Source of the DNA: Rhodospirillaceae bacterium
GTDB lineage: Bacteria; Pseudomonadota; Alphaproteobacteria; Rhodospirillales; Rhodospirillaceae
DNA length: 64,000 nt
Assembly: GCA_040219235.1 (NCBI GenBank)
Contig: JAVJSV010000016.1
Location: 1 to 64,000 of the forward strand
Direction: 5' to 3'
The translations under genes were made by a program, and so were the position numbers. The notes under the pieces are model-generated. The model did no database searches, was not told the origin of the DNA, and was given only the letters and a program-made list of their open reading frames with translations. Of this stretch, positions 9,424 to 18,615 are shown in pieces. Position 1 is the first letter of the stretch. Every line of letters begins with the position of its first letter.

Positions 9424-9627
9424 TCAGCGCCCCAGGGCTGGAAAGTCGTCTGGGGTCTGAGTTTTAATTTCTGCCATCACGTCGCGCCACATCAGGCGGT
9501 CAGTCTTGGATGGGATGATACCTAAACCTGCAATGCGCAGTGTTGCCTGTTTGACAGCCTCTTTGCCATATCGAGACACATAAAACTTAGCAAATATCTT
9601 GGCGCGATCGCGGGCAATGGTACTCAT
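9424..9627 (-). CDS. Small hypothetical protein
   Basis: A 67-residue basic, helical protein with no signal peptide, taking the start at M-S-T-I-A-R-D. An ATG five codons upstream is possible but no better supported. The sequence (A-K-F-Y-V-S-R-Y-G-K-E-A-V-K-Q-A) suggests a short helix-rich protein. I do not recognise it. It is convergent with the DUF1838 gene and transcribed in the same direction as the unknown protein that follows. Confidence 0.55.
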   Translation of the reverse strand: MSTIARDRAKIFAKFYVSRYGKEAVKQATLRIAGLGIIPSKTDRLMWRDVMAEIKTQTPDDFPALGR

Positions 9628-9780
9628 GTGATACCCCCTCAACGTATCAGACCGCTCTGGTCATATCCCTTTGAAAGTGAGCGTGTGCGAAGATCAAACG
9701 CCGTTCAAGTGACAGTTTTTCGACTCCAGATATTGGCTCATATACTCTGCCGTATCACCATATCTGCCGCAAACTGGAAG

Positions 9781-10356
9781 CTAACGCCTGGGCCGGTCAC
9801 AAAATTCTTCATAAGCGGCTTCATGCCCGGCCATGCCTTGATCAATCATGGCCCGCACCAGATTGTCTCCGAGTTCGGCCATGCTGACCAACACATTGGG
9901 TTTGGCGCCAAGAAACTTAGCCAAGGCTGAGGCCCGAACTTCAGGGGAATGGGATTCAAAAACGGCACGGCATTTGATGATAGACAGGCTATCTGCCTGA
10001 TCACTCTGGCCAGCGTCCTTCAAGCACCAGACCCCAATGGTATAGGCCGCAAAATCTAGCAGACCGGCGCGTATTTTGTCGGCACGCTGCAGAACTTTTT
10101 CAGCGTCTCGCGGGTTAAGTTTCGGCTCCGGTGCAGCATATTCTTTGGCTCGCTTAATGCGGCCATATATCACATCGTCCTGTCCGCCCGATCGCGCGCC
10201 CCATTCTTGTTCATTCAAAAGCGCTGTTTCTGGAAAGTCGGTTTCGGTGCCATTCGGCAAACTACAGTAGACTGTCCCATCCGCGACTTCATCCACGGTA
10301 TAGGCGCGGCCATCTTTGGTGTAGGCCGTAGAGCCTTCTGGAAATCGTTCTGCCAT
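9781..10356 (-). CDS. Hypothetical cytoplasmic protein
   Basis: A 191-residue soluble protein that I do not recognise. The first 50 residues look beta-rich (T-A-Y-T-K-D-G-R-A-Y-T-V-D-E-V) and the rest helical, suggesting two small domains. AAGG is eight bases before the ATG. It lies 23 bases downstream of the membrane-protein gene and probably shares its transcript. No catalytic motif is visible. Confidence 0.7.
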   Translation of the reverse strand: MAERFPEGSTAYTKDGRAYTVDEVADGTVYCSLPNGTETDFPETALLNEQEWGARSGGQDDVIYGRIKRAKEYAAPEPKLNPRDAEKVLQRADKIRAGLLDFAAYTIGVWCLKDAGQSDQADSLSIIKCRAVFESHSPEVRASALAKFLGAKPNVLVSMAELGDNLVRAMIDQGMAGHEAAYEEFCDRPRR

Positions 10357-10379
10357 GACGCGCCTTTCGGTGGGGGCGC

Positions 10380-10913
10380 TTAAGAGGTCGCCCGTGGTTC
10401 ATTCCAACGCATTGAGGCTGGAATGCCGGTGTAGTGGACGCCGACATTGATGATCCACAAAATGAGTAGAGCCCACAGGGTGTATTCAACAAAGACCAAA
10501 TCGGCGCGTGGTTCGATAGTTTCAAGACCACGCACACATTGCCACACGCGCCAGGGTAAATATAGGCAGGGAACAATCACCCAAATCGGACTTTGATGCT
10601 TTTTCCAGATATATTGCTCAGAGCCAATTTGCAGAAAAAACAGCACGAAGTAGGGGCCAAGCGCAAGAAGGGTAATTGTTTCTCCCGCGATCAAGCCCCA
10701 GCCGACCAGGGCGATGATCGGGAGCAGGAAGCCGACGAGCCAGATCACTTTGAACCAGACCTTGAACCACGCTGGCCAAGGTGTAACGGGGCCTGGAAAG
10801 GGGCGTGCGTTAGGATAGCGCTTGATGCCCACCATCAGAATGACCGATGCGATAACGAAGAACATGAGGTTCTCCATCAGCAATGCAGACGCGGTTGGGT
10901 CAGGGATCAGCAT
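10380..10913 (-). CDS. Hypothetical multi-pass membrane protein
   Basis: A 177-residue inner-membrane protein with about four or five hydrophobic segments (roughly residues 12-30, 55-75, 78-98, 110-125 and 143-162). It is rich in tryptophan and proline around the first loop (P-G-P-V-T-P-W-P-A-W-F-K). AGGAG lies nine bases upstream. I do not recognise the family. The unknown protein at 9781-10356 follows it closely, so the two may work together. Confidence 0.7.
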   Translation of the reverse strand: MLIPDPTASALLMENLMFFVIASVILMVGIKRYPNARPFPGPVTPWPAWFKVWFKVIWLVGFLLPIIALVGWGLIAGETITLLALGPYFVLFFLQIGSEQYIWKKHQSPIWVIVPCLYLPWRVWQCVRGLETIEPRADLVFVEYTLWALLILWIINVGVHYTGIPASMRWNEPRATS

Positions 10914-11065
10914 CAGAGGAACTCCTGGGCGTATGCTCTCGTGAAGATTGAGACGGAAGGACTGACAACCGGGTTATTAAAAAGCAGAAGCAGCATGACG
11001 AATAGTAGGTTATTGGTTATCTCGCATACCGGTTTGTTATGAGGCTCTGCTCAGAATGTTCCGTT

Positions 11066-11944
11066 TTACTCTTCCGGCGTTGCGGCGTCCGCAATCTGGG
11101 CGCAGGTTTCCGTATCGACACGGCAATCCGCCGTTAAGTTCATCACACTGCTTAAGGTGCGGCCTTCAAGAATGACCTGCACCGGAATGAAGCGGTCATC
11201 CGTACTAAACAGAAGTCTGCCGCCGCTCTCCTGCATGGTTTCCGTGCGCTCACGGTCAAAACCGAAAACCGGCTCAATGCCGGCTGTTACAGGGATCAGT
11301 TCCACATCCTGGCCACCGATCCAAAACATGCGGGGCGCTTCGACACTTCCGACTAAATCATATCGGCGCCGACCATCATAAATAGGCACCCGGAAAGAAC
11401 GCTCGCGCTTGTGAAAAATCTGACTGCGGGCCGCGATAAAGGCCGCCATTGGGTCGAACACGCCAGTGCGCAGATCATTTGGAACCGGAGGCGGCAACTC
11501 GCGGTTGCGATTCCACTCCATGTCTTCAAGAGATATGTCTTCACCCGTCAACGGGTTAAAGGTGCGCTCATTGCTTTGCGCTAATCTCGTCAAAGGGTCA
11601 TACGCAATGGTGAGAGTGGAGGAAATTTCTTCGGCCGCCCAGGCGCGGTCAAACTGCCCGGGAACAGGAGTTGGTCCTTGCCCCGTTTCGAGGATAAAGG
11701 TGCCGTTACCGCTTACTTCAGCACGGAAATCCTGAAACCAGCGGGCCATGCCGCGAGTCTCCATGGTTAAAGATGTGCGGTATCCGTTTGAATTTTCATC
11801 AAATTCAGCCAAAAAATCGGCCACATGAAGCCCGCCAATCTTAAGATTATAGGCCAGGCGTTCAGATTGTGGCGGAATATCGGCGGATACTGCAGCACTG
11901 CTGAAAGCAAAAAGAACGGAAAAGACTGAGAGAAATCGCTTCAT
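11066..11944 (-). CDS. DUF3108 domain periplasmic protein
   Basis: A 292-residue protein with a Sec signal peptide (K-R-F at the start, hydrophobic core, likely cleavage after A-V-S-A at about residue 21). The mature part fits DUF3108: L-A-Y-N-L-K-I-G-G-L-H-V-A, then a beta-rich body with G-R-R-R-Y-D-L near 195. DUF3108 proteins are found in the envelope of many proteobacteria, and their role is not settled. AAGGGTG precedes the ATG. It is divergent from the transhydrogenase operon across 226 bases that should hold both promoters. Confidence 0.85.
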   Translation of the reverse strand: MKRFLSVFSVLFAFSSAAVSADIPPQSERLAYNLKIGGLHVADFLAEFDENSNGYRTSLTMETRGMARWFQDFRAEVSGNGTFILETGQGPTPVPGQFDRAWAAEEISSTLTIAYDPLTRLAQSNERTFNPLTGEDISLEDMEWNRNRELPPPVPNDLRTGVFDPMAAFIAARSQIFHKRERSFRVPIYDGRRRYDLVGSVEAPRMFWIGGQDVELIPVTAGIEPVFGFDRERTETMQESGGRLLFSTDDRFIPVQVILEGRTLSSVMNLTADCRVDTETCAQIADAATPEE

Positions 11945-12170
11945 ATCACCCTTAAAAATTTTTGGTCTTTTGCTCTATACGGGACATGCTCTGTATTGGA
12001 TTTTCCTAATGAGTTAATGCCCGTCCAGCCAAGAAACATTCGGCAATGGCCATTTCTCAGGGGTTGATCCGATTGCGCCAGCCTATTATGGACCTCGCAA
12101 CATCCCTTCACAATGGGGGGGAGATAGGGCATATCAAGCGTTAGACTTACTCTTGAGTTTATGAGGCATC

Positions 12171-13331
12171 ATGAAAATCGCAGTACTTAAAGAACAACGA
12201 CCTGGTGAGATGCGTGTATCCGCAACCCCGGAGACCGTAAAAAAATTCATCGGTCTGGGCTGCGACATAACAATCGAGACTGGCGCAGGTATAGCGTCAC
12301 ATATCTCCGACGATGCCTTCAAAGACGCCGGCGCGACCATTGCCAACTCTGTCGCCGACGCCACCAAGGGTGCGGATGTGATCTTTAAAGTTGCGCGTCC
12401 GATGACCGCCGCCGAAGGAACCGATGAAGTCTCTGGGTTGCCAGAAAATACGATCCTCGTTTCCGCATTGCAGGCGTTAACCGCAAAAGACTCAGTTGAT
12501 GCGTTGGCCAAACAGAAGGTTACGTCGTTCGCCATGGAACTGATGCCGCGCATCACCCGGGCGCAATCCATGGATATTCTGTCTTCTCAGTCAAACTTGT
12601 CTGGCTATAAGGCCGTGATTGATGCCGCCGCCACATTTGGCCGCGCGCTACCCATGATGATGACCGCTGCGGGCACCATCGCTCCGGCACGCGTGCTGAT
12701 TTTTGGCGCTGGCGTCGCGGGCCTGCAGGCCATTGCCACGGCAAAGCGCATGGGGGCCGTGGTGTTGGCCACAGACGTACGTTATGCCGCGAAAGAACAA
12801 GTCGAAAGCCTGGGCGGAAAGTTTATCGTTGTCGATGAAGAGGCCATGAAGGCGGCAGAGACCGAAGGCGGTTATGCCAAGGAAATGAGCGACGACTTTA
12901 AAAAGAAGCAGGCTGAAGCTGTGCGCGCAGAAGTCGTTAAAGCCGATATCATCGTCACAACAGCATTAATCCCAGGACGTCCGGCACCCACGTTGGTGAC
13001 AGCCGATATGGTCGCCGCCATGAAATCAGGTTCGGTCATTGTTGATTTAGCTGTTGAGTCGGGTGGCAACGTTGAAGGATCAAGGCTCGATGAAGTTGTG
13101 ACCACCGATAACGGCGTCACAATCATTGGCCACGCAAACATGCCCGCGCGGCTGGCGCGCGACGCCAGCGCGTTATATTCGCGCAACTTATTTAATTTCC
13201 TTTCCCCTATGATCAACAAAGACACTGGTGCTTTGACCATTGATTGGGAAGATGAAGTCGTAACAGGTACGCTGGTGACCAAGGATGGCGCGGTTGTTCA
13301 TCCCCGTTTGACCGGTGAAGGAGCAAAATAA
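12171..13331 (+). CDS. pntAA: Proton-translocating transhydrogenase subunit alpha part 1 (NAD-binding)
   Basis: A 386-residue soluble subunit holding domain I, which binds NAD(H) and passes hydride to NADP in domain III. The N-terminal V-L-K-E-Q-R-P-G-E-M-R-V motif and the Rossmann loop G-A-G-V-A-G-L-Q-A are clear, as in the alanine dehydrogenase/PntA fold. The split of the alpha chain into two genes is the Rhodospirillum rubrum arrangement, unlike the fused E. coli PntA. Its TAA overlaps the ATG of the next gene by one base, so translation is coupled. The complex uses the proton gradient to make NADPH. Confidence 0.96.
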   Translation: MKIAVLKEQRPGEMRVSATPETVKKFIGLGCDITIETGAGIASHISDDAFKDAGATIANSVADATKGADVIFKVARPMTAAEGTDEVSGLPENTILVSALQALTAKDSVDALAKQKVTSFAMELMPRITRAQSMDILSSQSNLSGYKAVIDAAATFGRALPMMMTAAGTIAPARVLIFGAGVAGLQAIATAKRMGAVVLATDVRYAAKEQVESLGGKFIVVDEEAMKAAETEGGYAKEMSDDFKKKQAEAVRAEVVKADIIVTTALIPGRPAPTLVTADMVAAMKSGSVIVDLAVESGGNVEGSRLDEVVTTDNGVTIIGHANMPARLARDASALYSRNLFNFLSPMINKDTGALTIDWEDEVVTGTLVTKDGAVVHPRLTGEGAK

Positions 13332-13744
13332 TGCAGACCCAAGCAGTCCCCGATACCGCAAGAGGACTCGCCGAACAGGCTGAGACCCTCGCTCAAAATG
13401 CCGAAGTGCTGGCTGCCAAAGCCGGTGAGCTAGCCATGCAGGCTCAAGCAACGGCTGGCGGTAACGAGTTTTGGTATCTCGTCACGATCTTTGTTCTGGC
13501 CGTGTTCGTCGGCTTCTATGTTGTCTGGAGCGTGACACCCGCGCTTCACTCACCGCTGATGGGGGTCACCAACGCCGTATCGTCTGTGATTATTGTTGGC
13601 GCTTTGATTGCTGCCGGCCCTGATACCTTTACAACCTCTAAGGTGCTTGGCTTTTTCGCCGTCATTCTGGCCTCAGTGAACATCTTTGGCGGATTTATCG
13701 TGACGCAGCGCATGCTCTCGATGTTCAAGAAAAAAGAAAGATAG
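13331..13744 (+). CDS. pntAB: Transhydrogenase subunit alpha part 2 (membrane)
   Basis: A 137-residue inner-membrane subunit that supplies the alpha-side helices of proton-channel domain II. After a hydrophilic, alanine/glutamine-rich N terminus of about 45 residues there are three hydrophobic helices (about 47-70, 78-100 and 106-128). V-T-P-A-L-H-S-P-L-M-G-V-T-N-A between the first two is the conserved family signature. It is translationally coupled to pntAA and ends nine bases before pntB. Confidence 0.95.
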   Translation: MQTQAVPDTARGLAEQAETLAQNAEVLAAKAGELAMQAQATAGGNEFWYLVTIFVLAVFVGFYVVWSVTPALHSPLMGVTNAVSSVIIVGALIAAGPDTFTTSKVLGFFAVILASVNIFGGFIVTQRMLSMFKKKER

Positions 13745-13753
13745 GGGGCGGTT

Positions 13754-15145
13754 ATGGCACAGGGCGCTACACTGCTCGCTTATTTGGTTGCGGGCGTATT
13801 CTTCATTCTCACGCTCCGAGGATTATCATCGCCTGAAACGGCGCGGCGCGGCAACACCTTCGGCATCATCGGCATGGTCATTGCGATCCTGACAACGCTG
13901 ATCTCTCCTGAGGTCACCGCGTACGTCTGGATCGTTGTTGGCTTGGTGATCGGTGGTTCGATCGGCACCATTATCGCGAAACGCATTGAGATGACCTCAT
14001 TGCCGCAGTTGGTCGCCGCGTTCCACAGTCTCGTAGGTCTGGCCGCGGTTTTGGTGTCTTTTGCCGCATTATTGTCACCAGAATCCTATGGCATCGGCTC
14101 GGTTGGCACCATTAAAGCGGGCAGTCTGGTCGAGATGTCGCTCGGCTTGTCCATCGGCGCCATCACGTTTACCGGCTCACTGATCGCTTTTGCCAAGTTG
14201 CAGGGGCTGATGTCTGGTAATCCGCTCGTATTCGCGGGCCAGCACAAGCTGAACGCGATGCTGGGCCTTGTGCTTGTTGGACTCGTGATCTGGTTCTGCT
14301 CGACCGAAAGCGTATCGTTGTTCCTGATGATCGCGCTAGTAAGTTTTGCCCTAGGCTTCTTGCTTATTCTGCCCATCGGTGGCGCAGATATGCCTGTCGT
14401 CGTCTCCATGCTGAACTCCTACTCCGGGTGGGCGGCCGCCGGGATCGGCTTCACGCTTGGCAACTCGCTGTTGATTATTGTCGGCGCGTTGGTCGGTTCC
14501 TCAGGGGCAATTCTGTCGTACATCATGTGTAAGGGAATGAATCGCTCCATTGTCAACGTGGTGCTTGGTGGCTTCGGCGGTGACAGTAATGCTGCTGGGC
14601 CAGCTGGCGGGGCATCCGACCGTCCGGTGAAGTCCGGGGCCGGTGAAGATGCGGCCTTTATTATGGGCAATGCGTCTAAAGTTATCATCGTACCAGGCTA
14701 TGGTATGGCCGTGGCTCAGGCCCAACATGCTTTGCGGGAAATGGCTGATAAGCTGAAAGCCGAAGGCGTCGAAGTAAAATACGCAATCCACCCAGTGGCC
14801 GGACGCATGCCAGGTCATATGAACGTACTCTTGGCTGAAGCTAATGTACCTTACGATGAGGTCTTCGAACTTGAAGAAATCAACAATGAGTTTTCGACGG
14901 CGGATGTTGTTTACGTGATTGGCGCGAACGACGTGACAAATCCCGCAGCGAAGACAGATCCGCAAAGTGCCATTTATGGCATGCCGATTTTGGATGTTGA
15001 GAAGGCTAAGACTGTTCTGTTTGTGAAGCGCGGTATGTCTGCGGGGTATGCAGGTGTCGCCAATGAACTTTTCTTCCGCGACAACACCATGATGCTGTTT
15101 GGTGATGCCAAGGAAGTGACAGAAAAAATAGTGCAGTCGCTCTAG
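13754..15145 (+). CDS. pntB: Transhydrogenase subunit beta
   Basis: A 463-residue protein whose first 270 residues contain many membrane helices of domain II. The last 190 form the NADP(H)-binding domain III: P-G-Y-G-M-A-V-A-Q-A, the G-R-M-P-G-H-M-N-V-L-L-A-E-A loop, G-A-N-D-V-T-N-P-A-A, and K-R-G-M-S-A-G-Y-A-G near the C terminus. Length is normal for PntB. It closes the three-gene operon; a Tat-lipoprotein oxidoreductase follows 40 bases later and may be co-transcribed. Confidence 0.96.
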   Translation: MAQGATLLAYLVAGVFFILTLRGLSSPETARRGNTFGIIGMVIAILTTLISPEVTAYVWIVVGLVIGGSIGTIIAKRIEMTSLPQLVAAFHSLVGLAAVLVSFAALLSPESYGIGSVGTIKAGSLVEMSLGLSIGAITFTGSLIAFAKLQGLMSGNPLVFAGQHKLNAMLGLVLVGLVIWFCSTESVSLFLMIALVSFALGFLLILPIGGADMPVVVSMLNSYSGWAAAGIGFTLGNSLLIIVGALVGSSGAILSYIMCKGMNRSIVNVVLGGFGGDSNAAGPAGGASDRPVKSGAGEDAAFIMGNASKVIIVPGYGMAVAQAQHALREMADKLKAEGVEVKYAIHPVAGRMPGHMNVLLAEANVPYDEVFELEEINNEFSTADVVYVIGANDVTNPAAKTDPQSAIYGMPILDVEKAKTVLFVKRGMSAGYAGVANELFFRDNTMMLFGDAKEVTEKIVQSL

Positions 15146-15185
15146 AGAACGTTCTCTGATTTTGTGACTGAAAAGGACACCTGAT

Positions 15186-16250
15186 ATGACGCAAGAAACG
15201 CCCACTGGTCTTTCCCGACGTCATGTTCTTACAGGCACAACAGCATTGGCCGCGGCAGGTGCTTTGTCTGCCTGTGGCGGCAGTGAAGAAGAAGCTCCGA
15301 TCATTCGTCCCGAGGGCGTTCCGCTTAGTAGCTTCGGGGAAGAGTCCACGGCCGAAGAGGTTACTGCAGGCTTAGATCTGACCGGTAAGACGGCGGTGAT
15401 CACCGGCTGCAACTCTGGCCTTGGCTACGAAACCATGCGGGTGCTCACCGAGCGCGGGGCGCATGTGTTTGGCATTGCGCGGAGCATGGAGAAGGCGACC
15501 GAAGCCTGTAACTCCATCAATGGCAAAGCCACACCTTTCGCTGGAGACCTTGAACAATTTGAGACCATGGCCAGCTGTGCGGATGTGATTGGCGCGACCG
15601 GAACCCCCATCGATATGCTCATCCTCAACGCCGGCGTGATGGCCCTTCCTGAGTTACAGCAGGTCAACGGCTTGGAACGCCATTTTGTGATCAATCACTT
15701 GGGCCACTTTATCCTGGCCAACCGGTTGATGGAGCAGGTCAAGGCGGCGCCGCAAGGCCGCTTTGTCACCGTCAGTTCCATGGGATACCGCTGGGCGCCG
15801 GAAGGCGGCATACAGTTTGATAACCTTGATGGAACCTGGGGGGAATACGGGCCCAACGAAGCCTACGGGCATTCCAAATTGGCCAATGGTTTGTTTTCGC
15901 TGGAACTGGCCCGCCGTCTTGAAGGCACGACCACAACTTCGAATTCCATCCATCCTGGCGTCATCAATACCAACCTGGGGCGTCATTACCCCTGGTACGT
16001 CAGGTTTGCGGCCGCTGTGATGGGCTGGACCTTTATGAAACCGGTCGAAGCGGGCGCCGCCACACAAACCTATGTGGCGACGGCACCGGCCCTGTCAGAC
16101 GTCAGCGGCTATTATTTTGAGGACTGCAACCCTGTCGTCGCTGGATTCCATATGGAAAACGCCGAGATGGCCCAGCGGCTTTGGCAGGTGTCAGAAGAGC
16201 TGACCCAGCCCTATGTTGAGCCGTCAACGGATACCACTGAGCAAAGTTGA
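15186..16250 (+). CDS. Short-chain dehydrogenase with Tat lipoprotein signal
   Basis: A 354-residue protein of the SDR superfamily. The N terminus carries S-R-R-H-V-L-T (twin arginine) followed by a hydrophobic stretch ending in the lipobox L-S-A-C at C30, so it is predicted to be exported folded and lipid-anchored. The Rossmann motif T-G-C-N-S-G-L-G is at 73-80, N-A-G follows, and the catalytic Y227-x-x-x-K231 pair is present, so the enzyme should be active. The fold resembles retinol dehydrogenase-like SDRs. SDRs normally work in the cytoplasm where NAD(P)H is available. It follows pntB by 40 bases; AAGGACACC precedes the ATG. Confidence 0.88.
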   Translation: MTQETPTGLSRRHVLTGTTALAAAGALSACGGSEEEAPIIRPEGVPLSSFGEESTAEEVTAGLDLTGKTAVITGCNSGLGYETMRVLTERGAHVFGIARSMEKATEACNSINGKATPFAGDLEQFETMASCADVIGATGTPIDMLILNAGVMALPELQQVNGLERHFVINHLGHFILANRLMEQVKAAPQGRFVTVSSMGYRWAPEGGIQFDNLDGTWGEYGPNEAYGHSKLANGLFSLELARRLEGTTTTSNSIHPGVINTNLGRHYPWYVRFAAAVMGWTFMKPVEAGAATQTYVATAPALSDVSGYYFEDCNPVVAGFHMENAEMAQRLWQVSEELTQPYVEPSTDTTEQS

Positions 16251-16264
16251 TTGGTTCGAGCGGT

Positions 16265-17020
16265 TTAGTCAGCGCCACGGACCTGGCTTGAACCAATGCC
16301 AGCGGGTGCTGTGCCTTTGCGGAAATAATATTCAAACGCTTCGTCAAACCGGCCCGTGCCATAGGGTACGAAGTACAGGTTGGCCATGCCTTCCAGCACA
16401 TGCGCTTGCTCAATGCCGCCGAGGATCATGGTTTCAAAGCCCATGGCCTGCACAATTCTGGCGACGCTTTCCTTCGCGTCCTCATCATTGCCGACCAACG
16501 GAACCGTCACAGGCCCCTTGGCATGGGCCGGATCAGCAACAATGTGGTAGCCGACCGTATTGAAGGCTTTAACCACTTTGGCTGTTGGAGCCCATTCTTG
16601 AATCAGGGCACCGGCGGAACTGTCGATAGCGCCTTCCTGATTTGGTTGCAGGGCCTTCAACGTGGCATTGGTAATGTCCATGATGATCTTGCCATCAAGA
16701 CTATCCTTGTTGGCTTTGATCAAACGCTCTGTTGCACTCCAGGGCAGGGCCAGAACGACGATATCGGACGCGGCGATGGCTTCATTCTGGGTTTTGGCGC
16801 TGGCATTCTCACCAGTGGTGTCGAGCAGAGCGGCGATCTTTTCAGATGCGGGATCGCGTGTGCCATAAATCACGGTATGCCCCGTCTCGGCAAAGCGGGG
16901 CCCGATGGCACCACCCATGCGCCCTGTGCCAATCACAGCCACAACCTCTGCAAAGGCGGGGACGGTTGTGAAGATCAGTGCAACAGCAAAGGCGGCGCTC
17001 ACAGTACGGTGAAGGGACAT
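16265..17020 (-). CDS. Exported NADPH/F420-reductase-like protein (copy 1)
   Basis: A 251-residue protein taking the start at M-S-L-H-R, which has AAGGAG upstream; the longer frame would run into the neighbouring methyltransferase. Residues 1-24 are a Sec signal peptide ending P-A-F-A. The mature part begins with a Rossmann loop G-T-G-R-M-G-G (31-37) and Y-G-T-R at 52-55, the pattern of NADP-binding in F420-dependent NADP reductases. D-I-V-V-L-A-L-P-W and V-K-A-F-N-T-V follow, as in that family. A cofactor-dependent fold with an export signal is unusual. Two relatives lie at 23756-24448 and 24488-25303. It is 19 bases downstream of the methyltransferase gene, likely the same operon. Confidence 0.85.
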   Translation of the reverse strand: MSLHRTVSAAFAVALIFTTVPAFAEVVAVIGTGRMGGAIGPRFAETGHTVIYGTRDPASEKIAALLDTTGENASAKTQNEAIAASDIVVLALPWSATERLIKANKDSLDGKIIMDITNATLKALQPNQEGAIDSSAGALIQEWAPTAKVVKAFNTVGYHIVADPAHAKGPVTVPLVGNDEDAKESVARIVQAMGFETMILGGIEQAHVLEGMANLYFVPYGTGRFDEAFEYYFRKGTAPAGIGSSQVRGAD

Positions 17021-17039
17021 AAATTTGACTCCTTGGGAA

Positions 17040-18125
17040 CTAAGCGGGTTTGTCGCACACCCGGTCGTGAAGGGTTTTGGTGCCGCCAATGGAGCGGATC
17101 ACAAAACCGGCGTCTTCAATGGTTTTCTCGACGCCCATGGTCACGAAACCTGGGGCATACGGCTCGCCGTTGTCGGCCGAGTCCATCAGCCCAAGAATAC
17201 CGCCGTAACCGGACTTTTCTGCTGTGGCACTGGCAAAGTCCCACAACACAAAGGTGCCGCCCGGACGCAAAACGCGGAAGGCTTCGGCAAGCGTTTTTTC
17301 AATCACCGGCCGCGGAATTTCATGGAACAGAATATGCGCCGCCACCAGGTCAAAATGATTGTCAGGAAACTCCAGCGCTTCAGACGCCATTTGGGCAAAA
17401 TGGACATCGACGTTTTGTTGAACGGCGCGCCAGTGGCCATAGCGCACCATCGGCGCTGAGATGTCTGTCGCCCAGACCTCTGCATCCGGGAGCCGTTTTT
17501 TCAGTTCACAGGCCATTTGCCCGACCGAGCAGCCGATTTCAAGAATACGGTCGACTTTGCCGTCTTCGGGTAAGGTTGTGCGTTCCGCCAGTTCGCGGTG
17601 CCAGGCATCGCCCGCGTTACCGCCACCGAAGAAAATTTGCGTGCCACAGTCATAAAACAAGCCAGCAAGATCATCACCCACATAGCCCTTGGGCTGAATA
17701 TGAATTTGCACCTTGGCATAGTCCGGCATATCGAAATCTGCGTCATAGACCAAAGAGCCTGGGCCAGCTTTCTCGGCGTCCTCAAGTTTGCGCAACCAGT
17801 CGTCGCGCTGGGTGTTCATGGAATCGATAATGCGATCCTTGTACATTTCCTGGTAACTGCGCTTCAGGCGCATGAAACTGGCCAGTTCCACCTCTCCAGC
17901 GATCACAGCGCGCGCTTGTTCTACGCCATCCCGCGTGTGCTCGATTTCAACACCATGCTCTTTCAGCTTCTGATTGCCGATATCCCCCATCTGTTTCCAG
18001 CGGGCATGCAGTAAGACGTTGCGGGCTTCGCAGACATAATCGACAAAGCTCTCATCAGCCCGTGAGGGCAGGGCGGGCGTATTGCCATTCATGCCACGGT
18101 CGACGAAGTAGTTTGAGCGAGTCAT
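17040..18125 (-). CDS. Class I SAM-dependent methyltransferase (paralogue A)
   Basis: A 361-residue cytoplasmic protein. The first 190 residues form an unassigned helical region; the catalytic domain follows with motif I I-L-E-I-G-C-S-V-G-Q, the acidic residue in W-A-T-D-I-S, and F-R-V-L-R-P-G-G-T-F-V-L-W-D-F. It is closely related along its whole length to the protein at 18616-19710, including T-P-A-L-x-S-R-x-D-E near the N terminus and the C-terminal R-V-C-D-K-P. The substrate is unknown. GAGAGG precedes the ATG. The order small protein, this gene, then exported reductase on the minus strand suggests a single operon. Confidence 0.88.
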   Translation of the reverse strand: MTRSNYFVDRGMNGNTPALPSRADESFVDYVCEARNVLLHARWKQMGDIGNQKLKEHGVEIEHTRDGVEQARAVIAGEVELASFMRLKRSYQEMYKDRIIDSMNTQRDDWLRKLEDAEKAGPGSLVYDADFDMPDYAKVQIHIQPKGYVGDDLAGLFYDCGTQIFFGGGNAGDAWHRELAERTTLPEDGKVDRILEIGCSVGQMACELKKRLPDAEVWATDISAPMVRYGHWRAVQQNVDVHFAQMASEALEFPDNHFDLVAAHILFHEIPRPVIEKTLAEAFRVLRPGGTFVLWDFASATAEKSGYGGILGLMDSADNGEPYAPGFVTMGVEKTIEDAGFVIRSIGGTKTLHDRVCDKPA

Positions 18126-18164
18126 TTTGGGCCTCTCTTATGATTTCGCGTTCCCCATAAATTT

Positions 18165-18198
18165 AGCCCCCTCCGAGCCAGACAGCAAGGAGAGGGCT
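18165..18198 (-). other. Hairpin between companion gene and methyltransferase A
   Basis: A ten-pair stem (minus strand AGCCCTCTCC with GGAGGGGGCT, one G-T wobble) around a 14-base loop. There is no clear T-run after it, so it is better read as a processing or stability hairpin than as a full terminator. Confidence 0.4.
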
Positions 18199-18226
18199 GA
18201 AGAGAAGTCCAAACTCAGGTTGGAGC

Positions 18227-18577
18227 TTAGCCGTCTTTTCCAATCACGTTGAAAAAGTCCTCGGCGTTTGTGGTCGTGTCGTTATCGTAAAGGCACCCAA
18301 AAACCCGTTTTGTGAAGACGTTTCGTGAGGCTTTCAGTTTTGCCGCCATGTCGTCGTCAGGCACAAACTGCTCAATCATCTCAGCGGTCACGTGACCTTC
18401 GGTTTCCATGAGATGTTCGGTAATCATGCGCCGGTCACGCTCCACCCAGAGTTCACCACCAATGAGCATGACGATTTCCAGCAGATGATCAATCATCGGA
18501 TCCTTAAAGTAGTGGGGATGGCCGCGTTCAAAACCTGGCAGGTCTTTCACATAGTCAAGCTGTGTTTGATCTAGCAT
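18227..18577 (-). CDS. Small methyltransferase-associated protein, paralogue of the protein at 2-361
   Basis: A 116-residue soluble protein. Its core (about residues 30-72: I-G-G-E-L-W, R-D-R-R-M, then V-T-A-E-M-I-E-Q-F-V-P) matches the protein at 2-361. A GAGGAG site precedes the ATG. It lies between two related methyltransferase genes, 38 bases after one and 101 before the other, all on the minus strand. The recurrence of the small protein and its placement suggest a partner or regulator of these methyltransferases, but I do not recognise the family and no catalytic motif is visible. Confidence 0.8.
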   Translation of the reverse strand: MLDQTQLDYVKDLPGFERGHPHYFKDPMIDHLLEIVMLIGGELWVERDRRMITEHLMETEGHVTAEMIEQFVPDDDMAAKLKASRNVFTKRVFGCLYDNDTTTNAEDFFNVIGKDG

Positions 18578-18615
18578 ATCTCTATCTCCTCCTCTCTTTT
18601 CTCCTGCGCGTGGTC

